Source of the DNA: Pseudomonas sp. BBP2017 | Lineage (GTDB): Bacteria > Pseudomonadota > Gammaproteobacteria > Pseudomonadales > Pseudomonadaceae | Assembly (NCBI RefSeq): GCF_003024385.1 | Contig: NZ_PVZN01000018.1 | Span: 1 to 64,000, forward strand | Direction of reading: 5' to 3' | Length of the DNA stretch: 64,000 bases | Part shown: in pieces, positions 38,655 through 45,989 of the stretch | Layout: each line of letters starts with the position of its first letter | Position numbering within the stretch: the stretch's first letter is position 1 | Position numbers and translations under genes: made by a program | The notes under the pieces: generated by a model | The model's database searches: none | Seen by the model: only the letters and a program-made list of their open reading frames with translations | What the model was told of the DNA's origin: nothing

Positions 38655-39848
38655 ATGAACACCGATTTGCTTCAGCTTCAGCCCTACCCGTTCGAGAAAC
38701 TTCGTGCCTTGCTCGGCAGCGTCCAGCCTGCCGCCGACAAACGCGCCATTGCCCTGTCGATCGGTGAGCCCAAGCATGAATCGCCGGCGTTCGTTGCCCA
38801 GGCCCTGGCCGACAATCTCCAGCAAATGGCCGTATACCCGACCACCGTTGGCCTGCCAACCCTGCGCCAGGCCATCACCCGCTGGTGCGAGCGTCGTTTT
38901 GCGGTGCCAAGTGGCTGGCTGGATGCCGACAGACACGTACTGCCGGTCAATGGCACCCGCGAAGCACTGTTCGCCTTCACCCAGGCGGTGGTCAACCGTA
39001 GCGCCGATGGCCTGGTCATCAGCCCCAACCCGTTCTACCAGATCTACGAGGGCGCAGCCCTGCTGGCCGGCGCCACCCCGCACTACCTGCCATGCCTGGA
39101 CAGCAACGGTTTCAATCCGGACTTCGATGCCGTCCCGGCCGAGACCTGGAAGCGTTGCCAGATCCTGTTCATCTGCTCCCCGGGCAACCCCACCGGCGCG
39201 CTGGTGCCGATGGATACCCTGAAAAAGCTCATCGCCCTGGCCGATGAGCACGACTTCGTGATTGCCGCCGACGAGTGCTACAGCGAGCTGTATTTCGACG
39301 AACAAAGCCCGCCACCGGGACTGCTCAGCGCCTGCGTGGAGCTGGGCCGCAGTGACTTCAAACGTTGCGTAGTGTTCCACAGCCTGTCCAAGCGCTCCAA
39401 CCTGCCGGGCCTGCGTTCGGGCTTCGTCGCTGGCGATGCTGAAATCATCAAGCCGTTTCTGCTCTATCGCACTTACCACGGCTGCGCTATGCCGGTACAG
39501 ACCCAACTGGCCAGCATCGCCGCCTGGAACGATGAAGAACACGTGCTGGCCAACCGTGATCTGTACCGCGAGAAGTTCGATGCGGTATTGGAAATTCTGG
39601 CGCCGGTGCTGGATGTGCAGCGCCCGGACGGTGGTTTCTATCTCTGGGCCAAAGTGCCGGGTGACGATGCCGAGTTCTGCCGCGACCTGTACAAGACCCA
39701 GCACGTGACCGTGGTGCCGGGTTCTTACCTGTCCCGTGAAGTGAATGGCGTCAATCCGGGAGCCGGGCGTGTGCGCATGGCGCTGGTTGCGTCGCTGGCT
39801 GAGTGTGTAGAAGCGGCGGAGCGGATTCGCGCGTTCCTGCAGAAGTAA
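38655..39848 (+). CDS. dapC: Succinyldiaminopimelate transaminase DapC
   Basis: A 397-residue fold-type I PLP aminotransferase of the diaminopimelate/lysine pathway. VNGTREALFAF and SPGNPTGALV bind the cofactor and substrate, AADECYSELYF holds the pyridine-N Asp, and SLSKRSNLPGLRSG holds the Schiff-base Lys. Position next to glnD and near dapD supports DapC over other class I aminotransferases. Only 22 bp separate it from glnD. Confidence 0.93.
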   Translation: MNTDLLQLQPYPFEKLRALLGSVQPAADKRAIALSIGEPKHESPAFVAQALADNLQQMAVYPTTVGLPTLRQAITRWCERRFAVPSGWLDADRHVLPVNGTREALFAFTQAVVNRSADGLVISPNPFYQIYEGAALLAGATPHYLPCLDSNGFNPDFDAVPAETWKRCQILFICSPGNPTGALVPMDTLKKLIALADEHDFVIAADECYSELYFDEQSPPPGLLSACVELGRSDFKRCVVFHSLSKRSNLPGLRSGFVAGDAEIIKPFLLYRTYHGCAMPVQTQLASIAAWNDEEHVLANRDLYREKFDAVLEILAPVLDVQRPDGGFYLWAKVPGDDAEFCRDLYKTQHVTVVPGSYLSREVNGVNPGAGRVRMALVASLAECVEAAERIRAFLQK

Positions 39849-39854
39849 GCCTAT

Positions 39855-39914
39855 CGCAGGGCAAGCCCGCCCCTAGAGGATCACACCCCTCTGTGGGAGC
39901 GGGCTTGCCCCGCG
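39855..39914. repeat. REP doublet between convergent dapC and the antiporter gene
   Basis: CGCAGGGCAAGCCCGCCCCTAGAGG (25 bp, given here only as the left arm at 39855-39879) is an imperfect inverted copy of the right arm at 39888-39914 that reads CTGTGGGAGCGGGCTTGCCC. It is a REPIN-like pair between convergent genes, where it may act as a bidirectional terminator. Confidence 0.75.
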
Positions 39915-39916
39915 TT

Positions 39917-41563
39917 TTACTTAACCGCCCCCAGGTTTGCCTCGCTCAAATCCAGTTCCCCCAGCACCTGACGCACCACATCATCGCCCACCTGGTGATG
40001 ACGGTGCAGCTTGTACAACTCCAGACGCTGGGCCCGTAACGCACGCAGACGCAGGCGTCGCTCCAACTGATCCATCTGCTCGGCCAGGGCCTGGGTTTCC
40101 GCGCTGTCATTGAAACTGTCCAGCTGATACCGGTACTCGGCCATCAGCCGCGCCTTGAGTTCCGCGGCCAACGCCGCCTGGGCCGCATCCTGGGGCCCAC
40201 CCGGCTCAGACAGATCTTCGGCTTCCAGGGCATGGATAGCCGCCTCAGCCGTGCGTCGCCAGACTTCCTTGGCCTCCTGGCGCAAGGTGTCGTCGGGACT
40301 CTTTGTCACCCCGCGCAACAGCAGCGGCAAGGCAATGCAGGCCGACACCAGCGACAGCAGGATCACCCCAGCAGCAATAAAGATCAGTAGATCGCGCTCC
40401 GGGAAGGCCTTGCCCGCACTGATCAGCAAAGGCACCGACATGACCCCGGCCAAGGTCACCGCACCCCGCACCCCGCCGAGGGTCAGCAGCCAGCAGGAAC
40501 GGGCAGTGGGCACCAGCACCAGGTCTTCCTTGCCACGCCAGCGGCGGATCACCCCGATCAAGCGCCAAATGCTCTGCACCCAGACGAAACGCAACACCAC
40601 CAGCACTGCAAAGATCGCCACCACATCCAGGCAACGCCACAGCAGAGTCGGCCACAACGATGCTTCATGACTGGTGACCGCTTTGATGATGTCGGGCAGT
40701 TGCAGGCCCAGCAGCAGGAAGATCAGGCCGTTGAAGCTGAACTCCAGCAATGACCAGACACTGCGGTTGAGCAAGCGCGTGCTGGTCTGGCGTGGCAGCA
40801 GGTCGAGCCAGCTCTGCATCATCCCGGCAGCCACCGCCGAGAGGATCCCGGAAGCGCCAAGGCGCTCGGCCAATACATAGGCGGCAAACGGCAGCAGCAA
40901 CATGAACACCACATGGGTAGCGGGGTCGTCCCAACCACGGGCGATCATCCACGCGCGCAGGCGCCCCACCAGCCAGCTCAGGGCCACGCCAATGGCCAGA
41001 CCACCGAGCGCCACCAGAACGAATGTGACACTCGCTTCAGCCAGCGAGAACGCACCGGTAATGGCGGCGACCAGGGCAAACTTGAAAGTCACCAGACCGG
41101 TGGCGTCGTTCATCAACGCCTCACCCTGAAGCATATGCATCAGAGGCGTTGGCAGACGATCCTGGGTAATCGCCGACACCGCCACAGCGTCAGTTGGCGA
41201 CAGCACGGCGGCGAGGGCAAAGGCCACCGGCAATGGGATGCTCGGCAGGATCCAGTGAATGAAGTATCCAGCGGCGACCACGGTAAACAGCACCAGCCCC
41301 ACAGCCAGGGTCAGGATTGGACCGCGCAAGCGCCAGAGGTCGCGCTTTGGCATGCGCCAACCATCGGCAAAGAGCAACGGTGGCAGGAATAGAAACAGAA
41401 ACAGTTCCGGGTCCAGGGCCACGTGCAACCCCAGTGTCGGCCAGGCCAGCAAGGCCCCGGCGGCGATCTGCACCAGCGGCAACGGCAACGGGATCACCCG
41501 ACCGACAAGTTTGGAGACACTCACCAGCATCAGCAGGATGAGAACGGTGTAGGCTGATTGCAT
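39917..41563 (-). CDS. CPA1-family Na+/H+ antiporter
   Basis: A 548-residue polytopic exchanger. About 11-12 hydrophobic helices span residues 1-400. The ion-binding motifs are in LSPTDAVAVSAI (about 122-133) and GEALMNDATGLVTFK (Asn-Asp pair, about 147-161), diagnostic of NhaP/CPA1 exchangers, which swap Na+ or K+ for H+. A cytosolic, charged C-terminal region (about 420-548) may be regulatory. I chose the ATG at 41563, preceded by AAGGAAC; the six residues upstream come from a TTG. Ion specificity cannot be read from sequence. Confidence 0.9.
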   Translation of the reverse strand: MQSAYTVLILLMLVSVSKLVGRVIPLPLPLVQIAAGALLAWPTLGLHVALDPELFLFLFLPPLLFADGWRMPKRDLWRLRGPILTLAVGLVLFTVVAAGYFIHWILPSIPLPVAFALAAVLSPTDAVAVSAITQDRLPTPLMHMLQGEALMNDATGLVTFKFALVAAITGAFSLAEASVTFVLVALGGLAIGVALSWLVGRLRAWMIARGWDDPATHVVFMLLLPFAAYVLAERLGASGILSAVAAGMMQSWLDLLPRQTSTRLLNRSVWSLLEFSFNGLIFLLLGLQLPDIIKAVTSHEASLWPTLLWRCLDVVAIFAVLVVLRFVWVQSIWRLIGVIRRWRGKEDLVLVPTARSCWLLTLGGVRGAVTLAGVMSVPLLISAGKAFPERDLLIFIAAGVILLSLVSACIALPLLLRGVTKSPDDTLRQEAKEVWRRTAEAAIHALEAEDLSEPGGPQDAAQAALAAELKARLMAEYRYQLDSFNDSAETQALAEQMDQLERRLRLRALRAQRLELYKLHRHHQVGDDVVRQVLGELDLSEANLGAVK

Positions 41564-41793
41564 GCGGCGTGTTCCTTTCAATTCAAACAGTCAACGGCGC
41601 CCCCTTTGCCCATTCCGGACATTGCCATTGAAACGACATGGTAGCCGTTCAGGCTGCTAGCGCACCGCTGCACAAAAGTCGCAGAGGCTGCCGAAACCTG
41701 TAACACAATGCTACAAAGTGCCGTGGCGAGACCCACCCTAACCGGTTGACCATGGCATAATCCTTCACCATTTTTTCCCAGGAGGGGCAAGAC

Positions 41794-42156
41794 ATGACCA
41801 ACCGCGACACGCCATTGCACCTTTATGGAATCAAGGCCTGTGACACCATGAAGAAAGCCCGTACCTGGCTGGAAGACAAAGGCCTGGGTTACCACTTTCA
41901 CGACTACAAGACCCAAGGCATCGACCGTGCGAGCCTGACCCGCTGGTGCGACGAGCACGGCTGGGAAACCGTGCTAAACCGTGCCGGCACCACCTTCCGC
42001 AAGCTCGAAGACGCCCAGAAGGCCGACCTCGACCAGGCCAAGGCCATCGAACTGATGCTGGCCCAACCGTCGTTGATCAAGCGCCCGGTGCTCGACCTCG
42101 GCGCGCGGACCCTGGTCGGCTTCAAGCCGGACCTGTACGCAGCCGCCCTGCAATAA
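41794..42156 (+). CDS. ArsC/Spx-family reductase (YffB-like)
   Basis: A 120-residue thioredoxin-fold protein of the ArsC family. It has one N-terminal cysteine in YGIKACDTMKKA (Cys at about 15) and the conserved Arg in SLIKRPVLDLG. The Cys-xx-(T/C)-K arrangement and length fit the YffB/Spx-like subgroup, often annotated as arsenate reductase-related; no arsenic genes are nearby, so arsenate reduction is not implied. AGGAGGGG precedes the ATG. It sits directly before dapD. Confidence 0.88.
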   Translation: MTNRDTPLHLYGIKACDTMKKARTWLEDKGLGYHFHDYKTQGIDRASLTRWCDEHGWETVLNRAGTTFRKLEDAQKADLDQAKAIELMLAQPSLIKRPVLDLGARTLVGFKPDLYAAALQ

Positions 42157-42198
42157 CGCGGCATCACGCTTTCATTCAAATTCGCAAGAGGTAACTGC

Positions 42199-43233
42199 AT
42201 GTCCACTACCCTGTTCAGTCTGGCCTTCGGTGTCGGCACCCAGAACCGCCAAGGCGCCTGGCTGGAAGTTTTCTACGCACAACCACTGATCAATCCGAGC
42301 GCCGAACTGGTCGCCGCGATTACCCCTGTATTGGGTTATGAAGGTGGCAACCAGGCCATCACCTTCAGCACCGCCCAAGCTGCGCAGTTGGCCGAAGCCC
42401 TGAAAGGTATCGATACCGCTCAAGCTGCTTTGCTGACCCGTCTGGCTGAAAGCAATAAGCCGCTGGTCGCCACCGTGCTGGCCGAAGACGCGGCCCTGAG
42501 CTCCACGCCGGAAGCCTACCTGAAGCTGCACCTGCTCTCGCATCGCCTGGTCAAGCCGCACGGCCTGAGCCTGGCCGGCATCTTCCCGCTGCTGCCAAAC
42601 GTGGCCTGGACCAGCCAGGGCGCAGTCGACCTGGCTGAACTGGCCGAGCAACAACTGGAAGCGCGTCTGAAGGGCGAGCTGCTGGAAGTGTTCTCGGTGG
42701 ACAAGTTCCCGAAGATGACCGACTACGTCGTACCTGCCGGCGTGCGTATCGCCGACAGTGCCCGTGTGCGCCTGGGTGCCTACATCGGCGAAGGCACCAC
42801 CATCATGCACGAAGGCTTCGTCAACTTTAACGCCGGCACCGAGGGTCCTGGCATGATCGAAGGCCGCGTCTCGGCTGGCGTGTTCGTCGGCAAGGGCTCG
42901 GACCTGGGCGGCGGCTGCTCGACCATGGGCACTCTGTCCGGTGGCGGCAACATCGTCATCAAGGTAGGTGAAGGCTGCCTGATCGGCGCCAACGCTGGTA
43001 TCGGCATTCCGCTGGGCGACCGCAACACGGTAGAAGCCGGTCTGTATATCACCGCTGGCACCAAGGTGAACCTGCTCGACGAGAACAACCAGCTGGTCAA
43101 GGTCGTCAAGGCCCGCGACCTGGCTGGTCAGACCGACCTGCTGTTCCGCCGTAACTCGCTGAACGGCGCTGTAGAGTGCAAGACCCACAAGTCGGCGATC
43201 GAGCTCAACGAAGCGCTGCACGCCCACAACTAA
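42199..43233 (+). CDS. dapD: 2,3,4,5-tetrahydropyridine-2,6-dicarboxylate N-succinyltransferase DapD
   Basis: A 344-residue trimeric hexapeptide-repeat acyltransferase that succinylates tetrahydrodipicolinate using succinyl-CoA. This is the long DapD form found in Pseudomonas, with an N-terminal alpha/beta domain (about 1-165) and a beta-helix (about 170-300) containing EGTTIMHEGFVNFNAGTEG and GGGCSTMGTLSGGG. It supplies the substrate for DapC and DapE encoded nearby. Confidence 0.95.
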   Translation: MSTTLFSLAFGVGTQNRQGAWLEVFYAQPLINPSAELVAAITPVLGYEGGNQAITFSTAQAAQLAEALKGIDTAQAALLTRLAESNKPLVATVLAEDAALSSTPEAYLKLHLLSHRLVKPHGLSLAGIFPLLPNVAWTSQGAVDLAELAEQQLEARLKGELLEVFSVDKFPKMTDYVVPAGVRIADSARVRLGAYIGEGTTIMHEGFVNFNAGTEGPGMIEGRVSAGVFVGKGSDLGGGCSTMGTLSGGGNIVIKVGEGCLIGANAGIGIPLGDRNTVEAGLYITAGTKVNLLDENNQLVKVVKARDLAGQTDLLFRRNSLNGAVECKTHKSAIELNEALHAHN

Positions 43234-43241
43234 GTGGTACC

Positions 43242-43270
43242 ATCGGGTCTGGCCTAACGCCAGGCCCGAT
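43242..43270 (+). terminator. Stem-loop after dapD
   Basis: ATCGGGTCTGGC pairs with GCCAGGCCCGAT (11 of 12 positions) between dapD and csdA. No T-run follows, so it is a stem-loop that may stabilise dapD mRNA or cause partial termination. Confidence 0.5.
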
Positions 43271-43286
43271 ACTCAGGTCCGACATC

Positions 43287-44492
43287 ATGTTCCAGCCCTC
43301 CCCGTGGCGCGCTGATTTTCCAGCCATCGCCGCTCTGCAACGGCAGCACCAGACCTACCTGGACAACGCTGCAACTACGCAAAAACCGCAACTACTGCTC
43401 GATGCCTTGAGCCATTATTACGGCCACGGTGCCGCCAATGTGCACCGTGCCCAACACCTTCCCGGCGCGTTGGCTACCCAGGCCTTTGAACGTAGCCGGG
43501 AAAAGGTCGCCAGCTGGCTCAACGCCACTAACCCCCAACAGATCATCTTCACCCATGGCGCAACCTCGGCCTTGAACCTGCTGGCGTACGGCCTTGAAGG
43601 GCTGTTCGAAGCCGGCGATGAAATCGCCATCAGCGCCCTGGAGCACCACGCCAACCTGTTGCCCTGGCAGCAACTGGCCCAGCGCCGCCAGCTCAAGCTG
43701 GTGATTCTGCCTCTGGACAACCGCGGCTTGATCGATCTTGAGATTGCCCTGCAGTTGATTGGCCCGCGCACCCGCCTGCTGGCGGTCAGCCAGTTGTCCA
43801 ACGTGCTGGGTGCCTGGCAACCGCTGGCGCCGTTGCTGGCCCACGCGAATGCCCAGGGTGCGCTGACGGTGGTCGATGGCGCCCAGGGCGTGGTGCATGG
43901 CCGCCAGGACATGCAGCAACTGGGCTGCGACTTCTACGTGTTCTCCAGCCACAAGCTGTATGGACCTGACGGTGTCGGCGTGCTCTACGGCCGCAGCGAA
44001 GCGCTGGCACGTCTGCGCCACTGGCAATTCGGTGGCGAGATGGTCCAGGTGGCCGATTACCACGACGCCAGCTTCCGCCCGGCGCCGTTGGGGTTCGAAG
44101 CCGGCACCCCGCCAATTGCCAGTGTGATCGGCCTGGGCGCCAGCCTCGACTACCTGGCGGGGCTCGATCCGAGCGCTGTCGCCGAACACGAAGCCAGCCT
44201 GCACCGCAGCCTGTTGCGCGGCCTGAACGATCGCGAAGGCATTCGCCTGCTGGGTCAACCGCAACTGGCCCTGGCCAGCTTCGTGGTCGAAGGCGTGCAC
44301 AATGCCGACCTCGCCCACCTGCTGACTGAACAGGGGATCGCCGTGCGTGCCGGGCACCACTGCGCCATGCCACTGCTGAAAAGCTTCGGGCTGGACGGGG
44401 CGATTCGGGTTTCCCTGGGCCTGTACAACGATTCCGACGACCTGCAACGCTTCTTCGAGGCCCTGGATCAAGCCCTGGAGCTGCTGCGATGA
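43287..44492 (+). CDS. csdA: Cysteine desulfurase CsdA (SufS/NifS class II)
   Basis: A 401-residue PLP enzyme releasing sulfur from cysteine as enzyme persulfide. The PLP Lys is in FSSHKLYGPDGVGVLYG and the catalytic Cys in VRAGHHCAMPLL. The start is the ATG at 43287 (MFQPSPWRADFP); the upstream 37 in-frame residues overlap the dapD end. The immediately following csdE, overlapping as ATGA, identifies it as CsdA rather than SufS. Confidence 0.93.
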   Translation: MFQPSPWRADFPAIAALQRQHQTYLDNAATTQKPQLLLDALSHYYGHGAANVHRAQHLPGALATQAFERSREKVASWLNATNPQQIIFTHGATSALNLLAYGLEGLFEAGDEIAISALEHHANLLPWQQLAQRRQLKLVILPLDNRGLIDLEIALQLIGPRTRLLAVSQLSNVLGAWQPLAPLLAHANAQGALTVVDGAQGVVHGRQDMQQLGCDFYVFSSHKLYGPDGVGVLYGRSEALARLRHWQFGGEMVQVADYHDASFRPAPLGFEAGTPPIASVIGLGASLDYLAGLDPSAVAEHEASLHRSLLRGLNDREGIRLLGQPQLALASFVVEGVHNADLAHLLTEQGIAVRAGHHCAMPLLKSFGLDGAIRVSLGLYNDSDDLQRFFEALDQALELLR

Positions 44493-44899
44493 GCCTGCCG
44501 GTTAACGCCCAAGACGCGCTCAGCAGCTTCGAACAGGCTGCGGGCTGGGAGCAACGGGCTCGCTTGCTGATGCAATGGGGTGAGCGTCTGACGCCCTTGA
44601 GCGAGGCAGAAAAATCCGAAGCCAACCGCGTTCATGGCTGTGAAAGCCAGGTCTGGTTGGTGGCCGAACAGCAGGACGGTCAGTGGCGCTTCAAAGGCGC
44701 CAGCGATGCGCGGATCATTCGTGGCTTGCTGGCGCTGCTGCTGATTCGGGTAGAGGGCTTGTCCAGCACCGAACTCCAGCAACTTGACCTGCCCGGCTGG
44801 TTCAACCAGCTGGGCCTCGGGCGTCAGCTCTCCCCCTCACGCAGCAACGGCCTGAACGCCGTGCTGCAGCGTATGGCTCAGCTGGCCGCGGGCAACTGA
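44489..44899 (+). CDS. csdE: Sulfur acceptor protein CsdE (SufE family)
   Basis: A 136-residue SufE-fold protein that accepts persulfide sulfur from CsdA. The acceptor Cys lies in the conserved NRVHGCESQVWL motif. Start overlaps the csdA stop. Its 3' end overlaps by 22 bp with the convergent tcdA, the gene for the enzyme that, with CsdA and CsdE, makes the cyclic t6A modification. Confidence 0.94.
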   Translation: MSLPVNAQDALSSFEQAAGWEQRARLLMQWGERLTPLSEAEKSEANRVHGCESQVWLVAEQQDGQWRFKGASDARIIRGLLALLLIRVEGLSSTELQQLDLPGWFNQLGLGRQLSPSRSNGLNAVLQRMAQLAAGN

Positions 44900-45699
44900 G
44901 CCTGGCGTTCGGATGGCCGACGGGCGCCGGCCACCAGCTTTTCCACCGCCTTGCTGGCGGCGACCATGCCGAAGGTCGCCGTCACCATCATCACTGCGCC
45001 AAAGCCACCCGAGCAGTCGAGCTTGACGCCCTCACCGACAAAACTCTTCTGCAGGCAGACGCTGCCGTCGCCTTTGGGATAGCGCAACTGTTCGGTAGAG
45101 AACACGCAAGGCACACTGTAGTTGCGAGTGACCGTGCGGGAAAAGCCATAGTCACGACGCAAGGTCGAACGCACCCGCGAAGCCAGCGGATCGTTAAAGG
45201 TCTTGTTCAGGTCAGCAACGCGAATCTGCGTTGGGTCGATCTGCCCGCCGGCACCACCAGTGCTGATGATGGTGACCTTATGGCGCTTGCACCAACCGAT
45301 CAGCGCGGCCTTGGCCATGACGCTGTCGATGCAGTCGATCACACAATCGATGTGCTCGCCGATGTACTCAGGCAAGGTTTCCTTGGTGACGAAATCAACC
45401 ACCGCATGCACCTTGCACGCCGGGTTGATCGCCCGCAGGCGCTCGGCCATGACTTCAGCCTTGGCGCGCCCGACATTCCCTTCCATGGCATGCAACTGGC
45501 GGTTGGTGTTGCTGACACAGACATCATCGAGGTCGAACAGCGAAATTTCACCGACGCCACTACGCGCCATGGCTTCAGCCGCCCACGAGCCGACACCACC
45601 AATACCGACGATCGCCACATGGGCCTCGCGCAGGCGCTGCAGGCCGCTGTCACCGTATAACCGGGCAACACCGGCAAAGCGTGGATCATCTGTACTCAT
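44878..45699 (-). CDS. tcdA: tRNA threonylcarbamoyladenosine dehydratase TcdA (CsdL)
   Basis: A 273-residue E1-like enzyme converting t6A37 of tRNAs to cyclic t6A with ATP. The adenylation motif VGIGGVGSWAAEAMARSG and the nucleotide-binding DLDDVCVSNTNRQLHA are intact, with VIDCIDSVMAKAAL downstream. I chose the ATG at 45699, eight bases after AGGG; an ATG two codons earlier is in frame. Convergent and overlapping with csdE. Confidence 0.93.
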   Translation of the reverse strand: MSTDDPRFAGVARLYGDSGLQRLREAHVAIVGIGGVGSWAAEAMARSGVGEISLFDLDDVCVSNTNRQLHAMEGNVGRAKAEVMAERLRAINPACKVHAVVDFVTKETLPEYIGEHIDCVIDCIDSVMAKAALIGWCKRHKVTIISTGGAGGQIDPTQIRVADLNKTFNDPLASRVRSTLRRDYGFSRTVTRNYSVPCVFSTEQLRYPKGDGSVCLQKSFVGEGVKLDCSGGFGAVMMVTATFGMVAASKAVEKLVAGARRPSERQAQLPAAS

Positions 45700-45989
45700 G
45701 GCCATACCCTGAAAAAACCGGCGCGCATTATAGGCCTGTTGAGGCCCGCTGCCATCCTGCTTCGGACCAGTCACCCCTGTACGAATTAGTAAAGTCGGTT
45801 GTAATCCTGCTTTAATGTGCCAGGCAATCCCTAGTCCTGGACGACAACAGCACGGGCCTCAGAACTTCGACACCTGAAGACAATCTAACCCTTGCCGCCA
45901 GCCTGTTCCTACACAGCATAGGCGGACAAAGAGCAGAATCCGCGCCCTGTGGCGCTCGCCCGTTCCACCTTTCGGAACCCGAACTATCT

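Noticed and set aside
41794..42156. Arsenate reductase function for the ArsC-like gene
   Set aside because: The family fold is clear, but there are no arsR/arsB genes nearby and the YffB/Spx-like subgroup is not established as an arsenate reductase.
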